Source of the DNA: an uncultured Eubacteriales bacterium
GTDB taxonomy: Bacteria; Bacillota; Clostridia; Christensenellales; CAG-138
Assembly (NCBI GenBank): GCA_900549955.1
Contig: URQH01000016.1
Location: 1-40,828 of the forward strand
Length of the DNA stretch: 40,828 bases
Reading direction: 5' to 3'
Positions 17,490 to 24,711 of this stretch are shown piece after piece (the first letter of the stretch is position 1; each line of letters starts with the position of its first letter). Both the position numbers and the translations under genes were made by a program. The notes beneath the pieces are model-generated. The model was not told the origin of the DNA and did no database searches. It worked only from the letters and a program-made list of their open reading frames with translations.

Positions 17490-18659
17490 CTACCTCAGTT
17501 CTTTTCGCTTTTGCAACAGCACCACATATTTCCGCCCGCAGCAGGCCGGCCGGGAGCGGATTTCATATTGTTCGCCGGCAACGGTGAACACGATATGCGC
17601 ACGGCCACACAAAGCCATATCGGCGACCGCGTCGAGCGGGAAGGATACCTCGCCAACGCTGAGTGCAGCGCCGGTCATCGTCAGCCGGCCCGACGCAATC
17701 TCCACGGCCCGGTGGCCTTCTTCGATCCGCAGCAGCCGCTGCCCCTCGTCGGAAAATACCGGTTTCTCCGGCTGGGCAACCGCGCGCGCCGCAAGGCGCG
17801 CAGTCTCCGCCTCCTGCCACGCATCCCAGTCCCGCACCGTGGAAAACGGCGCATCCTCGCCCTCAAAAAAGCCAAAGGTATTATAACGCACTTCCAGGCC
17901 GCAAGTACACGTAAAGCGGTCGCCCTTCCCGTGAAGCGAACCGATGCCGCCGCAGCGCGGGCACAGATACAGCGCGTATTCCAGCCCCTCCGCCAGCCGC
18001 CTGCCCGGATAGGGCCGCATCTCTTCCCGCTGGCGGTCATACGCGTCCTCGTATAAATCGGCCGCAATGGCCGCGTTGACCTCCTCGTCCGTCATGCCTT
18101 GCAGCTCCTCCGGCGAGTACACATGCACGAGCTCGCCTTCCATCCGGCCATGCCGCCGCGTCAAAGCCCAGCGGGGCGTACAAAGGTACCCGCCCTTGAT
18201 ATGATAGGTCACGAGCGCTGCGCGCGAAGCGCGCGCCAGCTTGCCTGTCGCCGGGAACACGGGGCCGGTCACGCCGGAAAACGAGCGGTTGCCCTCCGCG
18301 AACAGGCAGACGTTGTGCCCCTTGCGCAGCGCGCGCAAAATCTGCATGGCAGACTGTGCGTCCGCCATCCCCTTCCTGCGCGCAATGGGGCCGAACAGGC
18401 CGACCAGCAGCCGCGACACGAGCCCCCAGCGGAACACGTGCTCGCTCGCAACAAAGTACATGTGCTCCTGAAACGCCATGGCCACGAACACCGGGTCGAA
18501 ATCTGCATTGTGATTGGACACGATCAGCGCCGGGGTTTGCGGCAGCGCATAGCACGCGGAAGAAAAGCCCAGCAGCCGGCAGAGCGGCCGCCCCGCAACC
18601 CGCTTCAAAAAGCGATAGATGCTCACATATTGCTCATGAGAGTGCACTTTCGTCATCAT
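17490..18659 (-). CDS. PlsC-family acyltransferase fused to a zinc ribbon and a C-terminal PH-like region
   Basis: The protein has 389 residues. Residues about 25-200 form a 1-acylglycerol-3-phosphate acyltransferase domain with the catalytic HX4D motif (NHNADFDP, His50 and Asp55) and substrate motif FAEGNRSF (120-127). Such enzymes move an acyl chain onto a lysophospholipid at the membrane. Next is a zinc-ribbon-like CPRC...CTCG (Cys 233, 236, 251, 253), then about 120 residues of predicted strands that may be a PH-like domain. Plain PlsC proteins are about 200-250 residues, so half of this one is extra. No ribosome site precedes the ATG; instead a -10 box lies 7 bases upstream (see promoter), suggesting a leaderless mRNA. 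A second ATG follows immediately. It is the first gene of an operon with the GltS-type symporter. Confidence 0.82.
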   Translation of the reverse strand: MMTKVHSHEQYVSIYRFLKRVAGRPLCRLLGFSSACYALPQTPALIVSNHNADFDPVFVAMAFQEHMYFVASEHVFRWGLVSRLLVGLFGPIARRKGMADAQSAMQILRALRKGHNVCLFAEGNRSFSGVTGPVFPATGKLARASRAALVTYHIKGGYLCTPRWALTRRHGRMEGELVHVYSPEELQGMTDEEVNAAIAADLYEDAYDRQREEMRPYPGRRLAEGLEYALYLCPRCGGIGSLHGKGDRFTCTCGLEVRYNTFGFFEGEDAPFSTVRDWDAWQEAETARLAARAVAQPEKPVFSDEGQRLLRIEEGHRAVEIASGRLTMTGAALSVGEVSFPLDAVADMALCGRAHIVFTVAGEQYEIRSRPACCGRKYVVLLQKRKELR

Positions 18660-18666
18660 TTCTTAA

Positions 18667-18695
18667 ATTATATAAAATTTAAAGAAGAAGTACAA
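18667..18695 (-). promoter_or_regulatory. Promoter of the plsC-gltS operon, placing RNA start at the ATG
   Basis: On the minus strand TTGTAC (18695-18690), a 17-base spacer and a perfect TATAAT (18672-18667). Only TTAAGAA separates the -10 from the ATG at 18659, so transcription should begin at or next to the first codon. Confidence 0.75.
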
Positions 18696-18703
18696 CCATA
18701 AAT

Positions 18704-18734
18704 TTCAAACCCTCCCGCAGCGGGAGGGTTTGAA
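18704..18734 (-). terminator. Terminator after the MATE gene
   Basis: TTCAAACCCTCCCGC (18704-18718) and GCGGGAGGGTTTGAA (18720-18734) are exact inverted repeats of 15 bases around one base. The tract after it on the minus strand is ATTTATGGTTG, only mildly T-rich. It lies 13 bases after the MATE stop and just before the plsC promoter, insulating it. Confidence 0.75.
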
Positions 18735-18747
18735 TCTCGGGCGCCTC

Positions 18748-20139
18748 TCATCCTTCCCGCGCCGGCGCGGCGTTTCCCGCGCCCAGCCGCCGCAGGAAGC
18801 GCAGCAGCACGATCGCGGCCAGCACGGCCGTCAGCAGCTCGGAGCCAAACTGCGCATAGGACAGCCCATAGAGCGGCCACAGCACATTGAGCAGATACAG
18901 CATGGGGATTTCAAACACGAGCTTGCGCACCACGGCAAACAGCAACGATTCGCGTCCCATGCCCGTCGCCTGAAAAACCGCCACCGCCAGAAAGTCCACG
19001 CCCATGGGCGGCAGCGAAAGGCACATGCCCCGCAAGAACACCGTGCCATAGGCGACCGTGGTCACGTCGTTCAGGAACAGGCGCACCACCGCGCCGGAAA
19101 ACGCAAACTGCAACGCACCCACGGCGCACAGAATTCCGAGGTCGATCTTGGCGGCAAATGCCAGGCTTGCGCGCAGGCGCGGATGGTTGCCGGAAGAAAA
19201 GTTGTAGCTGATCAGCGGCATCAAGCCCTGGGACAGTCCAAACGCAAGATACATCGGCACCATCGACGCGCGGGTACAGATCCCCATGGCGGCGAGCGCC
19301 TCCGCGCCAAAGGGCGCGGCCAGCGCGTTGATGGCCGACGAGGCCACCACGTTGAGCAGGTTCTGCACGGAAGCCGGCACGCCCACGCCGCACACGCCCA
19401 ACACGATGTCCCGCTTCAGGCTTAGGTACCGCGGCGACAGGCACACGTTGGTCGCACCCCGACGCACCCGCAGATACACGAGAAAATACCCAAGCGCAAT
19501 GCAGTTGGACAAAAAGGTGGCGAGCGCCGCCCCCTCTGCGCCCATGTCCAGGCCCCAGGGCAGCACAAACACCGGGTCGAGCAGGATGTTGAGCAGCGCG
19601 CCGCTCATCGTGCCGATGCTCGCGTGCATGGCAGCGCCCTCCGAGCGGATCATGTGCGCCATGACCACGTTCAAAATGGCGGGCGCCGCGCCGGCAGAAA
19701 CCGTCCAGGCCAGATAGCGCGCCGTGACCGGCAACGTGAGGCTGTCTGCCCCAAGCAACAGCAGCAGCGGCCGCTGAAACACGGTACACAGTACGGAAAA
19801 CAGCACGCTGCACAGCAGCGCCCCATAAAACCCAAACGCCGCGCTGGCGCGCACGGTTTGCATGTCCTTTCGGCCCAGCGCCCGGCTCATCATGCTCGCG
19901 CTGCCAACGCCAAAGAGATTGTTGATCGCATTAAATGCCAGCAGCACAGGCGCCGCCAGCGTCACCGCAGCCGTCTGAACCGGCTGTTCGAGCAGGCCGA
20001 CAAAATAGGTATCCGCGAGACTGTACAGCACCGTGACAAGAGATGCCGCAATCGTCGGCAGCACGAGCTTCATCACCGCCCGTGGCACGGGCATTCGCTC
20101 AAACAACTCTTCCTGCTGTCTCCGCACGTCTGCTTCCAT
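18748..20139 (-). CDS. MATE family multidrug/sodium antiporter
   Basis: This 463-residue membrane protein has 12 predicted helices in two six-helix halves, the standard MATE layout. Family-like parts are the N-terminal LPTIAASLVTVLYSLADTYF (helix 1) and GVGSASMMSRALGRKD after helix 2, both strongly diagnostic. MATE proteins expel cationic drugs or other metabolites in exchange for sodium or protons. A GGGAG-type ribosome site precedes the ATG. The gene starts only 21 bases after the T run of a terminator-like hairpin (20161-20198), leaving no room for a promoter between them. Its mRNA must therefore cross that hairpin, either by read-through from the NodB gene or as a regulated attenuator. 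Confidence 0.9.
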   Translation of the reverse strand: MEADVRRQQEELFERMPVPRAVMKLVLPTIAASLVTVLYSLADTYFVGLLEQPVQTAAVTLAAPVLLAFNAINNLFGVGSASMMSRALGRKDMQTVRASAAFGFYGALLCSVLFSVLCTVFQRPLLLLLGADSLTLPVTARYLAWTVSAGAAPAILNVVMAHMIRSEGAAMHASIGTMSGALLNILLDPVFVLPWGLDMGAEGAALATFLSNCIALGYFLVYLRVRRGATNVCLSPRYLSLKRDIVLGVCGVGVPASVQNLLNVVASSAINALAAPFGAEALAAMGICTRASMVPMYLAFGLSQGLMPLISYNFSSGNHPRLRASLAFAAKIDLGILCAVGALQFAFSGAVVRLFLNDVTTVAYGTVFLRGMCLSLPPMGVDFLAVAVFQATGMGRESLLFAVVRKLVFEIPMLYLLNVLWPLYGLSYAQFGSELLTAVLAAIVLLRFLRRLGAGNAAPAREG

Positions 20140-20160
20140 CCGCTCTCCCTCTTCCTTCCC

Positions 20161-20198
20161 AAAAGAAAAGCTCCCCCCCTCTTTCTGACAGGGAGAGC
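20161..20198 (-). terminator. Terminator or attenuator between the nodB-like and MATE genes
   Basis: On the minus strand GCTCTCCCT (20198-20190) pairs with AGGGGGGGAGC (20180-20170), using two G-T pairs, and TTTTCTTTT follows (20169-20161). It begins 34 bases after the nodB-like stop. It would end that gene's transcript, but also stands directly in the MATE leader. Confidence 0.7.
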
Positions 20199-20231
20199 CC
20201 TTCCGCTCCTCCTTGCAAAAACTCGCCGCGT

Positions 20232-21266
20232 TCAGCCGTGCCGGTAGGCTTCTCCATAAGTCAGGCCGCCGTCAGAACACTGTAGCAGCTCGCTCACAGT
20301 CACCAGTTGAAACCCCTGCGCAACCAGTTCCGGCACCACGCGTTCAATCGCGTCCGCCGTCGTATCATAGATGTCGTGAAACAGGATGATGTCGCCGTTT
20401 TTGATGTCCGTGGTGGCATTGGCAAAGATCTTGTCCGGGTCCCTGCTGCTCCAGTCAAGCGTATCGACATTCCAGCGGACAATGGCCATGTCGAGCGTGT
20501 GCGCCAGATACCGCACCTCGCTGTTCATCTCGCCAAAAGGCGGGCGCAGAAGGCGAAGCCGGTAGCCATACAGTTCCTCTATGCGCTCGTTGACGAGAGA
20601 AACGGCCGTGTTCACCTTGCCGGGGCTGGCCTGTGCCAGGTTGGTATGCGACCATGTGTGGTTGCCCAGCTCGCACCCCGCCGCCAACAGCTCCTGGATC
20701 ACGCTTTGGGACTGTTCGATCCGCTCGCCCAGCAAAAAGAAGGTCGCGCGCCCGCCATAGGCGGAAAGCGTCTGCAAAATCCGCCGGGTCGTCGACGGGT
20801 TGGGCCCGTCGTCAAACGTCAGCGCCACCATCTTGCGCGCCGGATCGATCGCCATGGCGGCCACCGCCGCCTCGACCTCCGCCTCGTCGGCATAGTTGCC
20901 GAAGCGGGCGAGGTTCTGGCGCAGCAGGTCGCACCGCTCCAGATACCAGGCTTCCGGTATCGGCGGCTCCGGCGTAGGCTCCGGCGTCGGCACGGGAGAG
21001 GGCGTCGGCGTCATCGGCGCCGGCGCCGGCGTGCTGTCCAGCGACAGCTGTACAGGCGTTGCAGGCACAGCGGTAACGGCAGGCGGCTCGGACGGCACGG
21101 GGGAAGGGCTCGGCGGGAACGCCAGCGCGGGCAGGACGCAGCAACCGGCCGTCGCGGCCATCGCCACAACCATCAGCCCTGCGCACAGCATGCGGACTGC
21201 ATGAGGATATTGTCTCACAGGCGCCGCCATGCGCATTGCACGGCGGGCATGCATCTGTCGATTCAT
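20232..21266 (-). CDS. Extracytoplasmic polysaccharide deacetylase (NodB domain)
   Basis: The protein has 344 residues. It has a basic N-terminus, one hydrophobic segment (about 26-50, signal or anchor; a Cys pair at 42-43 makes a weak lipobox), then a Pro/Thr/Glu linker to about 105. The NodB domain follows: TFDDGPNPSTT with both Asp (152-153), HTWSH with the zinc His residues (203, 207), RPPFGE near 241-246, and ILFHDIYDTT with the late His. All expected catalytic groups are present, so it should remove N-acetyl groups from peptidoglycan or another wall glycan. The start at 21266 is chosen because a -10 box lies 6 bases before it and no ribosome site is visible; other ATGs at 21284 and within the next 25 codons are possible. 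It follows the vanZ-like gene by 65 bases. Confidence 0.85.
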   Translation of the reverse strand: MNRQMHARRAMRMAAPVRQYPHAVRMLCAGLMVVAMAATAGCCVLPALAFPPSPSPVPSEPPAVTAVPATPVQLSLDSTPAPAPMTPTPSPVPTPEPTPEPPIPEAWYLERCDLLRQNLARFGNYADEAEVEAAVAAMAIDPARKMVALTFDDGPNPSTTRRILQTLSAYGGRATFFLLGERIEQSQSVIQELLAAGCELGNHTWSHTNLAQASPGKVNTAVSLVNERIEELYGYRLRLLRPPFGEMNSEVRYLAHTLDMAIVRWNVDTLDWSSRDPDKIFANATTDIKNGDIILFHDIYDTTADAIERVVPELVAQGFQLVTVSELLQCSDGGLTYGEAYRHG

Positions 21267-21272
21267 GTCGAT

Positions 21273-21301
21273 AGCATACCACATTCGGCCGCGCGGCTCA
21301 A
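21273..21301 (-). promoter_or_regulatory. Promoter of the nodB-like gene, placing RNA start at the ATG
   Basis: On the minus strand TTGAGC (21301-21296), a 17-base spacer and TATGCT (21278-21273), with an upstream TGG making an extended -10. ATCGAC then separates it from the ATG at 21266, which predicts a leaderless or nearly leaderless mRNA. Confidence 0.6.
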
Positions 21302-21331
21302 GGGCTTTGTCCGCAGATTTTACCGCATGGT

Positions 21332-22039
21332 TCAGCCCCGTACAGCGGCAGAGGCCGGCTCCGGCGTCCAGAGATAATACCGCCGCCGGAGCCAGCCGTC
21401 CGCACACGGGATCCGGATTGCAAAATACACGGCCACTGCCCCGGCCAGGTTGAGCAACACGTCGTCCACGTCGCAGCTGCCGCATCGCAGGGCGAGCTGC
21501 ACCGCCTCCACCAGCACGAGCCCGGCCAGCATGACGAGGAAAAACCGCCAGAATGTGCGCATTCGTGCAAACAGCAGAGGCAAAAAGGCTCCCATCGGCA
21601 TAAACAGCACGAGGTTGCCAAGCAGGTTCGTCGCCGCGATCTGCGGAATGCGGCGCGCGGCGCGCAGATAGCGGAAGATGGTCGAAAAGGGTTTGAAATT
21701 CACCATGCTGTAATTCCAGTAAGCCTCCCAATCCGACCAAAAACTGTCGTAACGGCTCAAAAACAGCAGATATAACAGCACAAGCATATAAAGGGCAAAC
21801 AGTGCGCACAGACAGGCGCGCGCCGCCTGCACGCGTGCGCGCATGGTGGCCAGCGTGCCGCACAGCAGGCCAGTCCCCAGCACCGCCAGCAGCGGCACCA
21901 GCAACAGCGCCGCTGCCCACTCATACCGGAAAAGCGCCCTGCCGGTCAGCAGGGCGCGTATCGCTTCACACACGGCCAGCGCAGCGGCGGCATACGCCAG
22001 TCCCGCGCCAATCCGGTTCCTCAACATCTTGCGTCCCAT
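21332..22039 (-). CDS. VanZ-like membrane protein
   Basis: This 235-residue protein has five to six membrane helices. The conserved VanZ-like core is NLLGNLVLFMPMGAFLPLLF (about 145-165), followed by a helix containing VLVEAVQLAL and the late motif CDVDDVLLNLAGA (about 198-210). VanZ itself gives low-level teicoplanin resistance, but most homologues are uncharacterised envelope proteins. The start is uncertain. The ATG at 22039 is chosen because a good promoter places the RNA start there; ATGs at 22048 and 22051 overlap the -10 box, and one at 22027 lies inside the reading frame. It lies between the PIG-L/NAGPA gene and the NodB gene, so a wall or surface-glycan role fits. No vancomycin resistance ligase is present in the window. 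Confidence 0.78.
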   Translation of the reverse strand: MGRKMLRNRIGAGLAYAAAALAVCEAIRALLTGRALFRYEWAAALLLVPLLAVLGTGLLCGTLATMRARVQAARACLCALFALYMLVLLYLLFLSRYDSFWSDWEAYWNYSMVNFKPFSTIFRYLRAARRIPQIAATNLLGNLVLFMPMGAFLPLLFARMRTFWRFFLVMLAGLVLVEAVQLALRCGSCDVDDVLLNLAGAVAVYFAIRIPCADGWLRRRYYLWTPEPASAAVRG

Positions 22040-22046
22040 GTGTCCC

Positions 22047-22075
22047 ATCATACCGCACGGAACGCGGCTTTGCAA
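22047..22075 (-). promoter_or_regulatory. Promoter of the vanZ-like gene, placing RNA start at the ATG
   Basis: On the minus strand TTGCAA (22075-22070), a 17-base spacer and TATGAT (22052-22047). GGGACAC then leads straight into the ATG at 22039. This is the third case in this region of a -10 box 6-7 bases before the start codon. Confidence 0.6.
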
Positions 22076-22107
22076 TGCCCGGCTGCCTCAACCGCCGGGA
22101 ATCGTCC

Positions 22108-24690
22108 TCATTTGCGGTTTCCGGTATGGGTCACCGGATCGTCGAGCGACGGCACCAGCGTGGAATACCCAAAGACCAGCCCCTCCGGTATCGTCCGCTG
22201 ATAGCTCATGACCTGCGTGCCCGTTCCCTCATGCTCATTGAGTTGCTCGCCCATGAACACCATGCACGCGGAAATGCCGCCGTCGAGATTGTAAGCCTCC
22301 GTACAGCCCTCTGCAAGGAACAGCTGCGCCAGTTCCTCGAGCGTCGCGCCCGCACTGTATGCGATGGTCTCGCCGTCCACCTTGATTCTGGTCTGCCGCC
22401 CGTCCACGACGATGGCGACAAAGTGTCCCGGCTCGACCATGCCGAGCGCGCTGCGCGGGTTTGCCCCGTCGATGGTGCTCGTCTTGACGGTATCCTGTAT
22501 GACGCCATCCCGGATGAGGATGGGATCGTACATGAACCCGTAGCTGTTGAGCACGCCGTCCTCCAGCAGCTGCTTGGCGGTGACCGTCTTGCGATCGAAC
22601 ATGCGCATGCTCATGTCGGGATAGATCGCCATGGTGTCGGATGCGGTTCCCTCATAGTAGACCCATCCGTTGCGGATCATGACGCCCTTGTCCTCCTTCT
22701 CCTGGTGGATCAGGTTGTCGCCCATCAGCAGCAGGACCGCGTTGTTGCGGCGCGCCACCTCCCAGGGCATCCCCTTGGGCGTGCCGCCGTTGTTTGTGGC
22801 GTTGGAAAAGCCCGCGCGGAACAGGTTCGGGTCCAGCATGCGGATGTGCGCGACAAAATAGGTCATCGGCTTGTCCGTCCAGTGGCGGTCGACGATGACG
22901 GAGAGCGTGTCCGACCGGTACTCCCAGTGCCCGTTTTCCCAATCCTCCACCACGACCTCCTCCGGGTCGCCCGCCGCGCGGAAATACTCCGCCCAGGGGT
23001 GCGGCGTCGGCGTCGGCTCCGGCGTCGGTTCGGCGGTCGGTTCCGCCGTGGGCTCCGGCGTCGCGACGGCCGAAACCGTCTCCTCCGGCGCCTGCGTGGG
23101 CAGCGCGGCCGTTTCCGACAGCACGTCCTGCGCCTGCCCGCCCGCAACGGGCGGCAACCAATATAGCGCAACGGCCGCCAACACCCCGATTGCCAGCGGC
23201 ACCAGGCACACCAAAATGTTGGGTGCCCCCTTGCCGCCGCCCCGGCGCATACGCACCAGCAGCAGCACAAGCGTCACAATGAGCCCCAGGATCAGCGCCG
23301 CGCCCGGCAGCAGCAGATCCGGCGGTTCCTGCCCCATTGCGCCCGCCGCCGCATCCAGCGGCTCCGGCGCAGCCGTTTGCTCCGGCGTTTGCGTGGGCTC
23401 AGGCGTCGGCTCGGGCGTCGGCTCAGCCGTAGGCGCCGGTGTGGCAGTCGGCACAGGCGGCACGTCTAAATGCTCCAGCAGGTCCGTGTAGGCGGTATCC
23501 GCTCCCACCGTGCTCTCCAGCAATTCGTACCGGCAGCCGGTCGCCACCTGCAGGCGATACTGCCGCTGCGTCACAAAGCAGTCCGTCAACACCTGCTGCG
23601 CCATCGCATCGCCCGTTTGGCCTGCAAAGGTGACCAGCGCGGCAGCCGTTTCCGGCACGGTAAGCGGCGTTTCGCTCTCCTCCAGTCCGGGATCAATCAC
23701 GTAGTATTTGTCCGGCGTCCAATCCATTTCCTCGCCGTTCCTGACCGCTTCCACCGCCTTTGCCACGGCCTCGCCGGTCAGACGGTGCATGCCATTCTCC
23801 TGATCGCGGTTGCTGCTGTAGGTGACAATCACCTTTGGCTGCCACAGCGCCAGATACGGTTGTACGGCCTTGTACACTGCGCCGTCGCTCTCCCATTCCT
23901 TAGGGCTTGCAAGCATACTGTAATCGGTTCCGCCACGGCCGGTAAGCCCGGCAAACGCCGGCTGTGTGCTAAGCCCCAGCGCATAGAGCGCCGCAAGGGA
24001 CTCGTTCCGCACGTCCGCCGTGCGTTCGGTCATGAAAAGCACCTGCACGTCGACCCCCCGGTCGAGCAGCACCGGCAGCAGGCCGCCGAACACGGTGAAT
24101 TCCTCCGACGGGCACGCCACCACCAGCAGCACATCCGGCTGTTCCGTTCGCACCTGCCACTGCTGCACATCCTCCGGCAGCGCGCCTTTCCCATACACCG
24201 TCAGCTCTGAAAGCGCCACCAAAACCTCGTCCAAGCGGTTCTGTTTCTGGCGCTCGCTCTCCTCTTCCGGCACCACGCCGTCGCCTGCCAGCAGCTCCAC
24301 CGAAGCGCAGCCGTCCATCAGCGTCACCGTGCGGTTCAACAGCCCGTCGGTCAACCGCTCCCGGCCCAGCTCCGCACCGGAAGCGTCCCGCTGCACCAGC
24401 GTATATCCCTGCTCCGACAGCATGTGCCATTGCAGGTAAAGCGCGCCAGCCTCCCCCTGCTGCCATGTCGCGCCAATCGACTCGCCCAGCGCCAGGGACA
24501 CGCGGGAATTGGCGTTCCCGTCCGTCAGACGCCACGCCGACTCCGCCGCGTCTTCCGGCAGTGTAAACTCGGCCTGTAAGGTCTGTGTCACCGGCGTCTC
24601 CTCTGCCAGCGACGCGCCGGGCAGCGCCAGCAGCAGCGCCAGCCCCACCAGCAAAAAGCCCTGCATCCTCTTCATCATCCGATCCTGCAT
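22108..24690 (-). CDS. Large envelope protein: discoidin-like, PIG-L-like (degenerate), two membrane helices, NAGPA domain
   Basis: The protein has 860 residues. After a signal peptide (about 10-29, ASLA/E) comes a beta-rich region (30-170) ending LSELTVYG, resembling a discoidin/F5-8C fold. Residues about 185-380 resemble PIG-L/LmbE deacetylases: the AHPDDE zinc motif is replaced by ACPSEE (192-197), while TERTADVRNESLAALYALG and NGMHRLTGEAV keep the family pattern. A Pro/Thr/Glu linker, two membrane helices (about 457-478 and 490-512) and a second linker follow. The last 280 residues match the phosphodiester glycosidase (NAGPA) family, with LLLMGDN and the hallmark NLDGGISACMVF. NAGPA relatives cleave sugar-phosphodiester links. 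GGAGGGGG lies before the ATG, 21 bases after the aminopeptidase gene. An envelope glycan role is inferred; the PIG-L part may bind sugar rather than deacetylate. Confidence 0.72.
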   Translation of the reverse strand: MQDRMMKRMQGFLLVGLALLLALPGASLAEETPVTQTLQAEFTLPEDAAESAWRLTDGNANSRVSLALGESIGATWQQGEAGALYLQWHMLSEQGYTLVQRDASGAELGRERLTDGLLNRTVTLMDGCASVELLAGDGVVPEEESERQKQNRLDEVLVALSELTVYGKGALPEDVQQWQVRTEQPDVLLVVACPSEEFTVFGGLLPVLLDRGVDVQVLFMTERTADVRNESLAALYALGLSTQPAFAGLTGRGGTDYSMLASPKEWESDGAVYKAVQPYLALWQPKVIVTYSSNRDQENGMHRLTGEAVAKAVEAVRNGEEMDWTPDKYYVIDPGLEESETPLTVPETAAALVTFAGQTGDAMAQQVLTDCFVTQRQYRLQVATGCRYELLESTVGADTAYTDLLEHLDVPPVPTATPAPTAEPTPEPTPEPTQTPEQTAAPEPLDAAAGAMGQEPPDLLLPGAALILGLIVTLVLLLVRMRRGGGKGAPNILVCLVPLAIGVLAAVALYWLPPVAGGQAQDVLSETAALPTQAPEETVSAVATPEPTAEPTAEPTPEPTPTPHPWAEYFRAAGDPEEVVVEDWENGHWEYRSDTLSVIVDRHWTDKPMTYFVAHIRMLDPNLFRAGFSNATNNGGTPKGMPWEVARRNNAVLLLMGDNLIHQEKEDKGVMIRNGWVYYEGTASDTMAIYPDMSMRMFDRKTVTAKQLLEDGVLNSYGFMYDPILIRDGVIQDTVKTSTIDGANPRSALGMVEPGHFVAIVVDGRQTRIKVDGETIAYSAGATLEELAQLFLAEGCTEAYNLDGGISACMVFMGEQLNEHEGTGTQVMSYQRTIPEGLVFGYSTLVPSLDDPVTHTGNRK

Positions 24691-24711
24691 GCGTTTTCCC
24701 CCTCCATGACG

